NCBI GenBank assembly: GCA_016176745.1
Contig: JACOWO010000002.1
Coordinates: 1 to 9,129 of the forward strand
Length of the DNA: 9,129 bases
Direction: 5' to 3'
Source of the DNA: Nitrosopumilales archaeon
Lineage (GTDB): Archaea > Thermoproteota > Nitrososphaeria > Nitrososphaerales > Nitrosopumilaceae
The notes beneath the pieces were generated by a model that was not told where the DNA came from, made no database searches, and worked only from the letters and a program-made list of their open reading frames with translations. Shown here piece after piece: positions 1 to 5,713 of the stretch (position 1 is the stretch's first letter; every line of letters starts with the position of its first letter). The translations under genes and the position numbers were made by a program.

Positions 1-75
1 AGCAAAATCTGAAGCATCAACAAACAGCTTTGGGATGTATATTGCAATGTCGTCAATTCCAGCAGCCATACGCAT
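1..75 (-). CDS. Hydroxymethylglutaryl-CoA synthase, N-terminal fragment (runs off left edge)
   Basis: Only the first codons are present. Read on the minus strand, the frame gives MRMAAGIDDIAIYIPK followed by LFVDASDFA, with no stop before the window edge. The GIDDIAIYIPK..VDA.DFA pattern is the usual opening of archaeal-type HMG-CoA synthase, which condenses acetyl-CoA with acetoacetyl-CoA in the mevalonate route to archaeal isoprenoid lipids. Three in-frame ATGs exist, at 93, 75 and 69. I prefer 75 or 69 because family members usually begin just before the GI(D/E)DI segment and because a TATA-like stretch on this strand (107-116) would place the transcript start near 85. A thiolase and a zinc-ribbon/OB-fold protein, the known partners of archaeal HMG-CoA synthase, lie 6 kb away in a different unit. 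The call rests on about 23 residues, so it is a recognition, not a proof. Confidence 0.68.
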   Translation of the reverse strand, partial: MRMAAGIDDIAIYIPKLFVDASDFA

Positions 76-106
76 GCCCTCTCTAATTCTCATATAAGCA
101 TTATTC

Positions 107-143
107 AGCTAAATATGTCTACCAAAAAGTTATAATTTTATAA
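107..143 (-). promoter_or_regulatory. Probable promoter of the HMG-CoA synthase gene
   Basis: The gap between the end of the DsbA-like gene and the HMG-CoA synthase start is strongly AT-rich. On the minus strand it contains ATATTTAGCT (107-116) and, further upstream, a TTATAAAATTATAA stretch (130-143). Either could serve as an archaeal TATA box. The nearer one would give a leaderless or near-leaderless transcript starting at the ATG at 75 or 69. This is inferred from composition and spacing only. Confidence 0.3.
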
Positions 144-179
144 TTTTGTACGTGGCCTTTTCTAATAATTTATAAATTT

Positions 180-902
180 TTATTTATTTAATTCGGAATC
201 AAAAATGCGTTTAAATACATCATATGGTTGTGCTCCACCGATCCGTGTAACTTCATTATCTGGTCCAATTATAAAAAAACTAGGAGTGCCATCAATACCA
301 AGTGCTTTTGCATCATTATTGCTTGCAATTATCATATCTTGATATCTTGCTTCTAGCATACATTCACTAAAGTTATCTGTATCTAATCCAATCTCTTTGG
401 CAAACTTGAATAAATTTTCAGAAGATGCCCATCCATTATTTTCTCCAGTCCAGTTGTTGTATAATATATTATGATATTCCCAGAACTTTCCTTCCTCATT
501 TGCACAATGTGTAGCATGTGCTGCATTTATTGAATCAGGACCTATAATTGTAAAATCTTTAAACAAAATTTTGACCTTGCCTGTCTCTACATAATTTTTT
601 AACACATCATGTTCTGTTTCATGAAAATATCGATTACAAAAAAAGCACTGATAATCGCCAAACTCAACCATGGTTATTGGCGCATTTTCATCACCTAAAT
701 ACGGCGAAGCGTTTGTTGTAAACACTTCTTTTTTTAGCTTTTGCGGCTCTAGGCTCTGTTCAATTTCCGGTACGTCTTCAAGAACCAAGGGTTTTTCTTG
801 ATTTAGATTATTTAAGGCAAAATATGCTCCAAATATTGCTGCTACAGTAATAGCTACACCGATTCCAAGTGATGGACCATGAATATTCACAAAATTTTTC
901 AC
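180..902 (-). CDS. Membrane-anchored DsbA-family thiol:disulfide oxidoreductase
   Basis: A 240-residue thioredoxin-fold protein expected to act outside the membrane on disulfides of exported proteins. Residues 11-30 form one hydrophobic segment after a short MKNFVNIHGP head, consistent with a signal anchor (N-in, C-out). A charged linker (31-64) leads into the catalytic domain. The domain opens with the typical APITMVEFGDYQCFFC, which puts the redox pair at C86 and C89 (CFFC). The cis-proline loop is GTPSFFI (P207). Cysteines 133 (THCANEEGKFWEYH) and 181 could form a second disulfide in the helical insertion, as in many archaeal and bacterial DsbA-like proteins. The start is GTG at 902; an in-frame stop at 909-911 rules out an upstream start. 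The gene is divergent from GAPDH and probably transcribed alone. Substrates are unknown. Ammonia oxidisers of this group often carry several paralogues. Confidence 0.9.
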   Translation of the reverse strand: MKNFVNIHGPSLGIGVAITVAAIFGAYFALNNLNQEKPLVLEDVPEIEQSLEPQKLKKEVFTTNASPYLGDENAPITMVEFGDYQCFFCNRYFHETEHDVLKNYVETGKVKILFKDFTIIGPDSINAAHATHCANEEGKFWEYHNILYNNWTGENNGWASSENLFKFAKEIGLDTDNFSECMLEARYQDMIIASNNDAKALGIDGTPSFFIIGPDNEVTRIGGAQPYDVFKRIFDSELNK

Positions 903-920
903 TGTGGGCTACATTTAGTT

Positions 921-945
921 CTTTTTAGCTGTAATCTAAATAAAT
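921..945. promoter_or_regulatory. Shared promoter region between DsbA-like gene and GAPDH
   Basis: The divergent gap is only about 55 bases. On the plus strand CTTTTTAGCT (921-930) lies 28-37 bases before the GAPDH ATG. On the minus strand ATTTATTTAG (936-945) lies 34-43 bases before the GTG of the DsbA-like gene. Both are plausible archaeal TATA elements and would give very short leaders. The two core promoters must lie almost on top of one another, so the two genes may compete for initiation. This is inference from spacing. Confidence 0.35.
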
Positions 946-957
946 GGAATCTCTTTG

Positions 958-2019
958 ATGAAAATATTGAAGAAAGTATTTGTTAACGGGTATGGCTCAA
1001 TTGGCAGTAGAATTGCACAGTTCATAAAAGATGATCCTGATATCAAAGTAATCGGAATAGGCAAGTATTCTCCTGATCAAGAAGTAAACACTGCCACATC
1101 AAAAGGCTTTGATGTTTATGTGCCGCAAAAAAAACTCGATGTGTTCAAAGAATATAAAATTGCAGGAACAATAGAAACTGCACTTGATGATTGTGATCTA
1201 GTATTTGATGCATCACCTGGTGGATATGGATATCAAAATAAAAAAAATCTGTATGACCCAAAAAAATTGATGGCAATATATCAAGGAGGGGAGACAGTTT
1301 ATGGTGAAAACGCAGTATCTGATTTACTTTTTAATTCAAGAGCAAATTACCCGCAAGCATTTGGCAAAAAACATGTAATGCAAGGAAGCTGTAACGTAAC
1401 AGGAATTGGAAGAATATTACAACCTCTTCGTGAAAAATTTGGAAACAGAATAATCAGATTTGATGTTATATTGATAAGAAGATGGGCAGACCTTGAACAA
1501 ACTGATAAAGAAGTTGTAGATACAATTGAATGGAAAGAAAATCCTCATCATGGTGATGATGTAAAAAGTTACATGGGAAAAGACATCCCGTTGTTTCTTC
1601 GTGCAATCAAAGTTCCAACAAGACAAATGCATCTGCATATCATGGATATCAGGTTCAAAGATTCTGCACCAAAACCATCAGAGATCTTGCAAATTTTTAA
1701 AAATGAAAATGGTGTTGCCATTCTCTGGACTGCAAAAGGAACAAAAGAAGTTCGTGACTTTGCAAACACGATGAATTTTAGCTTCAAAGATACAAACATG
1801 ATTCACATTCATGCAAACATGACTGAATCGATTGGAGATACTGTAAAGATAATGTATTCTGATGATCAAACTGGAATAGTCATTCCTGAAAATCATATGT
1901 TGATGCAGGCTATGCTTTTTCAAAGAGAATATGGTGAGGCATTCAAGCACACTGAAGATCTTTTTCATATAAAAGAAAAGAAAAAGGCATTAGAAGATCA
2001 TTTTGCACGAAAGAATTAG
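958..2019 (+). CDS. gap: Archaeal type II glyceraldehyde-3-phosphate dehydrogenase
   Basis: A 353-residue enzyme that interconverts glyceraldehyde 3-phosphate and 1,3-bisphosphoglycerate in the cytoplasm, with NAD(P). In autotrophic archaea it mostly serves gluconeogenesis. The N-terminal Rossmann motif is VNGYGSIGSRIA (residues 9-20). The catalytic cysteine is C145 in QGSCNVTGIGR, the archaeal form of the SCNTTGL motif. Further family landmarks are the RRWAD segment (174-178), NPHHGDDVK (195-203), VPTRQMHLHIMD (219-230) and IPENH (309-313). Length is close to the roughly 340 residues usual for this family. I chose ATG at 958; a TTG one codon earlier (955) is in frame but unnecessary. The gene is divergent from the DsbA-like gene and convergent with threonine synthase, with only 35 bases between the two stops, so it is probably monocistronic. 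No truncation or missing key residue was seen. Confidence 0.95.
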   Translation: MKILKKVFVNGYGSIGSRIAQFIKDDPDIKVIGIGKYSPDQEVNTATSKGFDVYVPQKKLDVFKEYKIAGTIETALDDCDLVFDASPGGYGYQNKKNLYDPKKLMAIYQGGETVYGENAVSDLLFNSRANYPQAFGKKHVMQGSCNVTGIGRILQPLREKFGNRIIRFDVILIRRWADLEQTDKEVVDTIEWKENPHHGDDVKSYMGKDIPLFLRAIKVPTRQMHLHIMDIRFKDSAPKPSEILQIFKNENGVAILWTAKGTKEVRDFANTMNFSFKDTNMIHIHANMTESIGDTVKIMYSDDQTGIVIPENHMLMQAMLFQREYGEAFKHTEDLFHIKEKKKALEDHFARKN

Positions 2020-2054
2020 CAGTAATGATCTAGTATGACCTAATTGTAATTGAA

Positions 2055-3398
2055 TTATTTTTTGCCACGTGGTGGTATTGCAAATCGATTTTGAGGATTG
2101 TTATGATAATCAACAGGCAACATTGGATCTTTTTGTCTACCTGTTAATATCCCAACCACAACATCGTCTTTTTTGATTACTTCGTCTTTTATCATCTTCT
2201 TTATGCCAGCTGGAACAGCACCTGAAGCCATTTCACAATCAAACCCGTTTAGGCCAACAATTGACATTCCGTCTAACATCTCAGAGTCAGATACTTCAAC
2301 AACAACACCATTTGTAAATTCCAATGCCCTTAACCCTTTTAGGATATTGGCAGGTCTGCCAATTTGTATTGCAGTAGCTTTTGTCTTTGGTTTAATTCCA
2401 TTTTTATCAAGATATTTGTAGTACTTTGCAATTAATTCAACATTAGGTTTACCTTTGTTCCATCGAAGCTCTGATTCTTCAAATTTGCCATTGTATAACT
2501 CAAACAAGGTATTTGCGCCTTCTGCATTTACAACTGCAATGCGTGGAATTTTTTTTATCCAATTCCAGTCGTATAGCTCCATCAAACACTTGCCGCAGCT
2601 TGACGTGTTTCCAAGTGCGCCTCCTGGGTAAACTATCCAGTCAGGAGCTTCCCAGCCAAGTTGTTCTAATGCTCTGTATGGTATAGTTTTTTGTCCTTCT
2701 ATTCTAAATGGGTTTACAGAATTTACTGTGTATCCATCATATTTTTTTGCATCTTGAAGTGATTTTGCTAGGGCATCATCAAAATTCCCATCAACTTGAA
2801 TTATTTGCGTACCAAACTGATATGCTTGACTAAGCTTGCCGGGTGCAACTTGTCCAGATGGAATATACACATCACATTCAATATCTTCATTTGCAGCATA
2901 CATTCCTGCAGATGCTGATGTATTTCCTGTTGATGCACACACAATTTTTTTTGCATTTACCAATTTTGCATGAGTGATAGCTGCAGCCATACCATTATCC
3001 TTGAATGAACCGCTTGGATTGTATCCTTCTGGCTGTAGCCATAGATTTTCGCTTTTAGATTCAACAAAATTTGCAACCTTTGACATGTGATATGGTTTTG
3101 ATTGTCTTCCTTCCGCTCCATCCAATGATACTAAATATTTTGAACATTCTTCAGTATTTCCTGTATCTATTTGACAAAAGTTTAACAACTCACGAAACCG
3201 CCAAACTCCACTTTCATTAAAAATATTATTTTGTGGATTTCGTCTGTTGTAGAATAATTCTTTTAATATACGTGAAGGGATTTTTTTGTATTTTACATCC
3301 AAAAGATGGCCTTTATCACATTCAATTCTAGTACTGGATATGTCATATTCTAAACCGCAATGTGGATCTATGCATTTTAGGTAAGCATTATCTTGCAA
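2055..3398 (-). CDS. thrC: Threonine synthase with N-terminal zinc ribbon
   Basis: A 447-residue PLP enzyme (fold type II) that converts O-phosphohomoserine to threonine and phosphate. The N-terminus carries a small zinc-ribbon-like motif with C9, C14 and C27, a common addition in archaeal threonine synthases. The PLP lysine is K133 in EGYNPSGSFKDNGM. The phosphate-cradling loop is PGGALGNTS (258-266), preceded by the STGNTSASAG segment (156-165). The C-terminal ILTGRQKDP (417-425) is the expected pyridine-side motif. The start is TTG at 3398: the only codons between it and an in-frame stop at 3411-3413 are not starts, and the next methionine (M105) would remove the zinc ribbon. An AT-rich element 23-36 bases upstream (3421-3434) supports this start. 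No other threonine-pathway gene is adjacent, so regulation is likely independent. Confidence 0.94.
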   Translation of the reverse strand: MQDNAYLKCIDPHCGLEYDISSTRIECDKGHLLDVKYKKIPSRILKELFYNRRNPQNNIFNESGVWRFRELLNFCQIDTGNTEECSKYLVSLDGAEGRQSKPYHMSKVANFVESKSENLWLQPEGYNPSGSFKDNGMAAAITHAKLVNAKKIVCASTGNTSASAGMYAANEDIECDVYIPSGQVAPGKLSQAYQFGTQIIQVDGNFDDALAKSLQDAKKYDGYTVNSVNPFRIEGQKTIPYRALEQLGWEAPDWIVYPGGALGNTSSCGKCLMELYDWNWIKKIPRIAVVNAEGANTLFELYNGKFEESELRWNKGKPNVELIAKYYKYLDKNGIKPKTKATAIQIGRPANILKGLRALEFTNGVVVEVSDSEMLDGMSIVGLNGFDCEMASGAVPAGIKKMIKDEVIKKDDVVVGILTGRQKDPMLPVDYHNNPQNRFAIPPRGKK

Positions 3399-3420
3399 TG
3401 CAGATAGGAATTAATGTACT

Positions 3421-3434
3421 AATTTAAATTTAAA
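3421..3434. promoter_or_regulatory. Palindromic TATA-like element upstream of thrC
   Basis: AATTTAAATTTAAA lies 23-36 bases upstream of the thrC TTG start, the right distance for a TATA box of a leaderless transcript. The first ten bases, AATTTAAATT, are a perfect palindrome, so the element could direct transcription both ways across this divergent gap. The plus-strand gene has a better placed element of its own at 3471-3480. Confidence 0.45.
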
Positions 3435-3470
3435 ATAAAAAAGACTGTGTGCCTGATTTATTATGCTCAA

Positions 3471-3480
3471 ACTTTTAGAT
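3471..3480 (+). promoter_or_regulatory. TATA-like element that favours the ATG at 3504
   Basis: ACTTTTAGAT sits 24-33 bases before the ATG at 3504 and resembles the CTTTTTAGCT element before GAPDH. It supports a leaderless start at 3504 over the longer GTG start at 3447. The GTG start would place the AT-rich 3421-3434 element too close to the start codon. Confidence 0.4.
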
Positions 3481-3503
3481 TGGTATGTACTATCAACTCG
3501 ATA

Positions 3504-3878
3504 ATGGTGAATTTTGATAATTATCTTAAAGGGCTCTTAAAGCAAATTTTTGGATCATATCAATTACTAACTAGATTAGAGGACAAGACAGGAGATCTTG
3601 AAATAATAAAAAAAGAACTAGCAAAAATCAAGGGATTATTGCAAGTAATAATCAACAAATTGAACTCTGTTGATAATAACTCAAATGATTATGTTGAATT
3701 ATTGTTCGCATCTGACGCGTATGTTAAGAATTATGACTTTTTTAGAGAAATAGACACCATGTCAAAATTATATTCTGATGACCCACATAGGTTACAAAAT
3801 CTTAGGCAAACCATAATTGACTCTTTTAATGATGAAAAATTGATTGAAAAAATAGAATCTTTAATGGAGAAGCTGTGA
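3504..3878 (+). CDS. Small helical protein of unknown function
   Basis: I do not recognise this 124-residue protein. It has no signal peptide, membrane segment, cysteine motif or obvious catalytic motif. The sequence is rich in Leu, Ile, Lys, Asp and Asn. The stretch from about residue 15 to 55 (LLTRLEDKTGDLEIIKKEL, then AKIKGLLQVIINKL) has the heptad-like spacing of a helical hairpin or coiled coil. A second helical part runs to the C-terminal LIEKIESLMEKL. The frame is open further upstream to a GTG at 3447, giving 143 residues, but the extra 19 residues look unlike coding sequence for this protein, and a TATA-like element at 3471-3480 fits the ATG at 3504. The next gene on the same strand begins 9 bases after its stop, so the two are probably co-transcribed. 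A role as an oligomerising or regulatory factor is possible but not shown. Confidence 0.6.
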   Translation: MVNFDNYLKGLLKQIFGSYQLLTRLEDKTGDLEIIKKELAKIKGLLQVIINKLNSVDNNSNDYVELLFASDAYVKNYDFFREIDTMSKLYSDDPHRLQNLRQTIIDSFNDEKLIEKIESLMEKL

Positions 3879-3887
3879 ATATAATAC

Positions 3888-3983
3888 ATGAAAAAATGTG
3901 TAATATGTGGTTGCAAAGATCATAAATTGCTTGGATGTTTTAACCACTGGTCAAAGCATTGCTCTTGTCATCATACAAATTAA
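3888..3983 (+). CDS. 31-residue Cys/His-rich putative zinc-binding protein
   Basis: A very short ORF: ATG at 3888, TAA at 3981-3983. The peptide begins MKKCVICGCKDHKLLGC and ends HCSCHHTN. It holds six cysteines (4, 7, 9, 17, 25, 27) and five histidines (12, 20, 24, 28, 29) in 31 residues. The CVIC knuckle followed by GC, DH and a CSCHH tail is what a metal-binding micro-protein looks like, and such spacing is unlikely in random AT-rich DNA. It starts 9 bases after the preceding gene and probably shares its transcript. It faces another Cys-rich micro-gene 9 bases downstream on the other strand. Metal identity, partners and function are unknown. A role in nucleic-acid or protein binding is inference. 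Confidence 0.6.
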   Translation: MKKCVICGCKDHKLLGCFNHWSKHCSCHHTN

Positions 3984-3992
3984 AACTATTTT

Positions 3993-4124
3993 CTAATCTG
4001 AATCATTTGAGCTGGTTTTAGGGCCAGATCTGATATGAAAATTACTGCAACATTTGCACTCATTTTTTATACATTCGTCTTCTGTAAAATGGCCACAAAT
4101 CCCACATTCGCAATGAGTCTTCAT
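3993..4124 (-). CDS. 43-residue Cys-rich putative zinc-binding protein
   Basis: ATG at 4124, TAG at 3993-3995. The peptide begins MKTHCECGICGHFTEDEC and continues to KNECKCCSNFH, then a polar tail ending SSNDSD. Cysteines lie at 5, 7, 10, 18, 23, 25 and 26, with histidines at 4, 12 and 30. The CxCxxCxH head and CxCC tail suggest one or two bound zinc ions. Its opening, MK..C.CG.C.H, resembles the 31-residue protein that faces it, so the two may belong to one family. A TATA-like TTTTAGTTATATC (4146-4158) lies 22-34 bases before the ATG, supporting a real leaderless gene. It is convergent with 3888-3983 with nine bases between the stops. Function unknown. Confidence 0.65.
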   Translation of the reverse strand: MKTHCECGICGHFTEDECIKNECKCCSNFHIRSGPKTSSNDSD

Positions 4125-4145
4125 ACTACTATATAGCGTTGGCTG

Positions 4146-4158
4146 GATATAACTAAAA
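4146..4158 (-). promoter_or_regulatory. TATA-like element of the 43-residue Cys-rich gene
   Basis: Read on the minus strand this is TTTTAGTTATATC, 22-34 bases before the ATG at 4124. That spacing fits a leaderless archaeal transcript and helps to show that the tiny gene is real. Confidence 0.45.
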
Positions 4159-4192
4159 CTGCGTATTTTTTGTCTAACAGGATACTCAAAAA

Positions 4193-4537
4193 TTATTTTC
4201 TAGATTTTGCTTTTTTGCTTGCAATTTTTGCAGGTTTCTTTTCTGGCTTTGTGTTTTTGTTTTGGAGCTCTTTTTCTACTTCGGCTGCTTTGTCATCTAC
4301 AACTTTGATTATTTCTTGGATCAAGCCATCAAGATCACTATCTGACGCTTGTGGTTCTACAGAACTTGCAATTTCATTAATTGTGCTTGAAATTTCGGCA
4401 CTTACCTGATCAAAACTTTCTGGATCTTCATATGCTGTATTGTAAAGTGATTTTAAATTATTGACCTGACTAGCTATTTGATCAGTAATAGTGAGGCGAA
4501 ATTTTGTGCCATTGACAACTATCTCCTTTGTTATCAT
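4193..4537 (-). CDS. Unknown protein with acidic helical middle and lysine-rich tail
   Basis: I do not recognise this 114-residue protein. It opens with a beta-hairpin-like MITKEIVVNGTKFRLTITD, followed by a helical, Ser/Glu/Asp-rich middle (about residues 20-92) with coiled-coil character near DKAAEVEKELQNK. It closes with a strongly basic tail from about residue 95 (KPEKKPAKIASKKAKSRK) that resembles the disordered Lys/Ala/Pro tails of DNA- or RNA-binding proteins. No cysteine or catalytic motif is present. ATG at 4537 is preceded at 22-31 bases by CCTATAAGGA (4559-4568), the clearest TATA-like box in the window, so it probably has its own leaderless promoter. The tail suggests nucleic-acid binding, and the acidic middle may dimerise or mask it. 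That is inference only. Confidence 0.72.
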   Translation of the reverse strand: MITKEIVVNGTKFRLTITDQIASQVNNLKSLYNTAYEDPESFDQVSAEISSTINEIASSVEPQASDSDLDGLIQEIIKVVDDKAAEVEKELQNKNTKPEKKPAKIASKKAKSRK

Positions 4538-4558
4538 AACTCAGCCTTCAATTATGGA

Positions 4559-4568
4559 TCCTTATAGG
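4559..4568 (-). promoter_or_regulatory. TATA box for the lysine-tailed protein gene
   Basis: CCTATAAGGA on the minus strand lies 22-31 bases upstream of the ATG at 4537. The position and sequence match an archaeal TATA element for a leaderless mRNA. Confidence 0.5.
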
Positions 4569-4582
4569 TTTTCTTGCTCAGA

Positions 4583-4600
4583 TTAAAAAAAGATAAAAAC
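4583..4600 (-). terminator. Oligo-T terminator downstream of the 119-residue gene
   Basis: On the minus strand, 15-32 bases past the stop at 4615, the sequence GTTTTTATCTTTTTTTAA contains runs of five and seven T. Archaeal RNA polymerase terminates at such runs. This would end the transcript carrying the Hjc-like gene and the 119-residue gene and separate it from the next minus-strand gene. Confidence 0.45.
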
Positions 4601-4614
4601 GTGATGATCTGTTA

Positions 4615-4974
4615 TTAAAATACGATATAGTCTAATGCCACAGCATCACTGATCAATGATGTGTGGCGTGAATTTACAACATAGCCATTTTTTATATCAT
4701 TTGCAGGAACCCATCTGTTTGTTGATGTATAGTGTCGCTTTTCAATCAATTCTTTTTCAATTTTATCTATGTCAAACTCAGCTTCTTCTACCTGTTGTGT
4801 GTCAAGATGCTTTACTGTCACCAAAATTTTAATTATCTTGACTCTGTCACCAAACTTCCAGTGTACAGGGGAGTGTTCATCAGAAACTTCTAAAACCTTT
4901 ATTTTCATCTCTTTTTTGCCAAAAATATCATGGCTTACAAGCATCCGCTCATCTACAAAATCTTCAAAGCTCAT
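4615..4974 (-). CDS. 119-residue protein of unknown function downstream of Hjc-like gene
   Basis: The family is not recognised. The protein is soluble, mixed alpha/beta in appearance and lacks cysteines, signal peptide and membrane segments. Visible landmarks are a beta-rich core (MKIKVLEVSDEHSPVHWKFG and RVKIIKILVTVKH), a charged helix around EFDIDKIEKELIEKRHYT and a C-terminal half with TNRWVPANDIKNGYVVNSR. The core could be an OB- or SH3-like barrel, but nothing decides this. ATG at 4974 lies 21 bases after the stop of the Hjc-like gene on the same strand, so the two may be co-transcribed. A TATA-like TTATTTAATAA (4993-5003) overlapping the resolvase stop could also give it a separate leaderless start. 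The neighbourhood suggests, but does not show, a link to DNA repair or recombination. Confidence 0.68.
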   Translation of the reverse strand: MSFEDFVDERMLVSHDIFGKKEMKIKVLEVSDEHSPVHWKFGDRVKIIKILVTVKHLDTQQVEEAEFDIDKIEKELIEKRHYTSTNRWVPANDIKNGYVVNSRHTSLISDAVALDYIVF

Positions 4975-4992
4975 TATCTAAGTTTGACTTTG

Positions 4993-5003
4993 TTATTAAA
5001 TAA
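4993..5003 (-). promoter_or_regulatory. Possible internal TATA element before the 119-residue gene
   Basis: TTATTTAATAA on the minus strand lies 19-29 bases before the ATG at 4974 and overlaps the TAA stop of the Hjc-like gene. It would allow separate expression of the downstream gene. Confidence 0.35.
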
Positions 5004-5586
5004 CGATTCGGTGTTTGGTTTTAAAAGGCATCTGAAACTCTTCTAGATTCAGAGTTACTTGTTTTCCTTCCTTTATTCCATAAGTTTTGCCATCATATGT
5101 ACACACACAATCCATGATTTCATATGTTGGATTCCAGACCTTGTAGAATTCTCTTAGTTCCCTGCTTTCGTATTGTCCTACCCCAATTCGTTTCTTTGAA
5201 AGAAATTTGATGGCCAAAATCACTTTTCTTGTTTCATACAATTCGAATGTCTCTGTCCATCTTAAGCATCTGCTAATCTGGTCAAATGGTACTTGAAGTG
5301 TAGTCCCTGTACCTGATTTTGCTTCAATTGTAAACAATGAGCTTGATTTGCTATTTACTGCTAAAATATCTGGCAATGCCACGCTTGGAGAGCCCAATCG
5401 GAAGGCTTTCCAATTTTTTACTGTGTTAAATCTCTTAACAAGAGTATCTTCCCAATTATATCCACGCTGACGCCTAATTTTCGCTGTCCTTTTGGCCTTT
5501 ATTGACTTTGATTTTGACGTTTTTTTGTACTTTTGTACGGTTGAATCAAGGTCATTAGCAAGTTTTTTTTCAATTAAACTGTTCAA
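4996..5586 (-). CDS. hjc: Hjc-type Holliday junction resolvase with N- and C-terminal extensions
   Basis: A 196-residue protein whose middle matches the archaeal Hjc endonuclease, a PD-(D/E)XK-fold enzyme that cleaves four-way DNA junctions during recombination and fork repair. The motifs appear in order: RRQRGYNWED with the catalytic Glu at E46, the R63/S66 pair in FRLGSPSVA, LPDILA with D73, and FTIEAKSG with E88 and K90, then the conserved Q103. Family members are usually about 120-150 residues. This one has a very basic leader (about residues 18-41, rich in Lys, Arg and Ser) that may add DNA contacts, and a C-terminal addition (about 135-196) with a CVC pair (160-162). The start is TTG at 5586; an in-frame stop at 5590-5592 excludes anything further upstream, and there is no early Met. 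A TATA-like TCTATATTC (5610-5618) fits this start. Confidence 0.85.
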   Translation of the reverse strand: MNSLIEKKLANDLDSTVQKYKKTSKSKSIKAKRTAKIRRQRGYNWEDTLVKRFNTVKNWKAFRLGSPSVALPDILAVNSKSSSLFTIEAKSGTGTTLQVPFDQISRCLRWTETFELYETRKVILAIKFLSKKRIGVGQYESRELREFYKVWNPTYEIMDCVCTYDGKTYGIKEGKQVTLNLEEFQMPFKTKHRIVI

Positions 5587-5609
5587 TTTTCAATTTTATT
5601 GCATCATGT

Positions 5610-5618
5610 GAATATAGA
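5610..5618 (-). promoter_or_regulatory. TATA-like element before the Hjc-like gene
   Basis: TCTATATTC on the minus strand lies 24-32 bases before the TTG at 5586. It supports both a leaderless transcript and the unusual TTG start. Confidence 0.42.
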
Positions 5619-5680
5619 ACAAGCTGGTAATACTATCAACACCAATTCATCATTTGTTATTAATTTTTACAAAACATAGT

Positions 5681-5690
5681 ATTAATTTAT
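5681..5690 (+). promoter_or_regulatory. TATA-like element before the C2H2 micro-gene
   Basis: ATTAATTTAT lies 24-33 bases before the ATG at 5714, the spacing expected for a leaderless archaeal transcript. The rest of 5587-5713 is AT-rich divergent promoter sequence in which I see no further gene. Confidence 0.42.
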
Positions 5691-5713
5691 GACTAGGTTG
5701 TAGAAAATATTGC

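Noticed and set aside
955..957. TTG start one codon before the GAPDH ATG
   Set aside because: The ATG at 958 directly precedes the conserved KILKKVFVNGYG start, and no signal favours the TTG.
1417..1968. Three open frames antisense to GAPDH
   Set aside because: They overlap a clearly functional GAPDH on the opposite strand, show no family features and have compositions expected from the reverse of its codons.
2173..2421. Plus-strand open frame inside threonine synthase
   Set aside because: It is the complement of well-conserved thrC sequence, with no promoter-like element or recognisable motif.
3447..3503. Longer GTG start for the helical protein at 3504-3878
   Set aside because: The added 19 residues look unlike the rest, and the TATA-like element at 3471-3480 would then lie inside the coding region. 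The ATG at 3504 has correct promoter spacing.
4170..4409. Plus-strand frame with a hydrophobic start opposite the lysine-tailed gene
   Set aside because: The Phe/Leu-rich stretch is the reverse reading of the Lys-rich tail codons. The minus-strand gene has the convincing promoter and composition.
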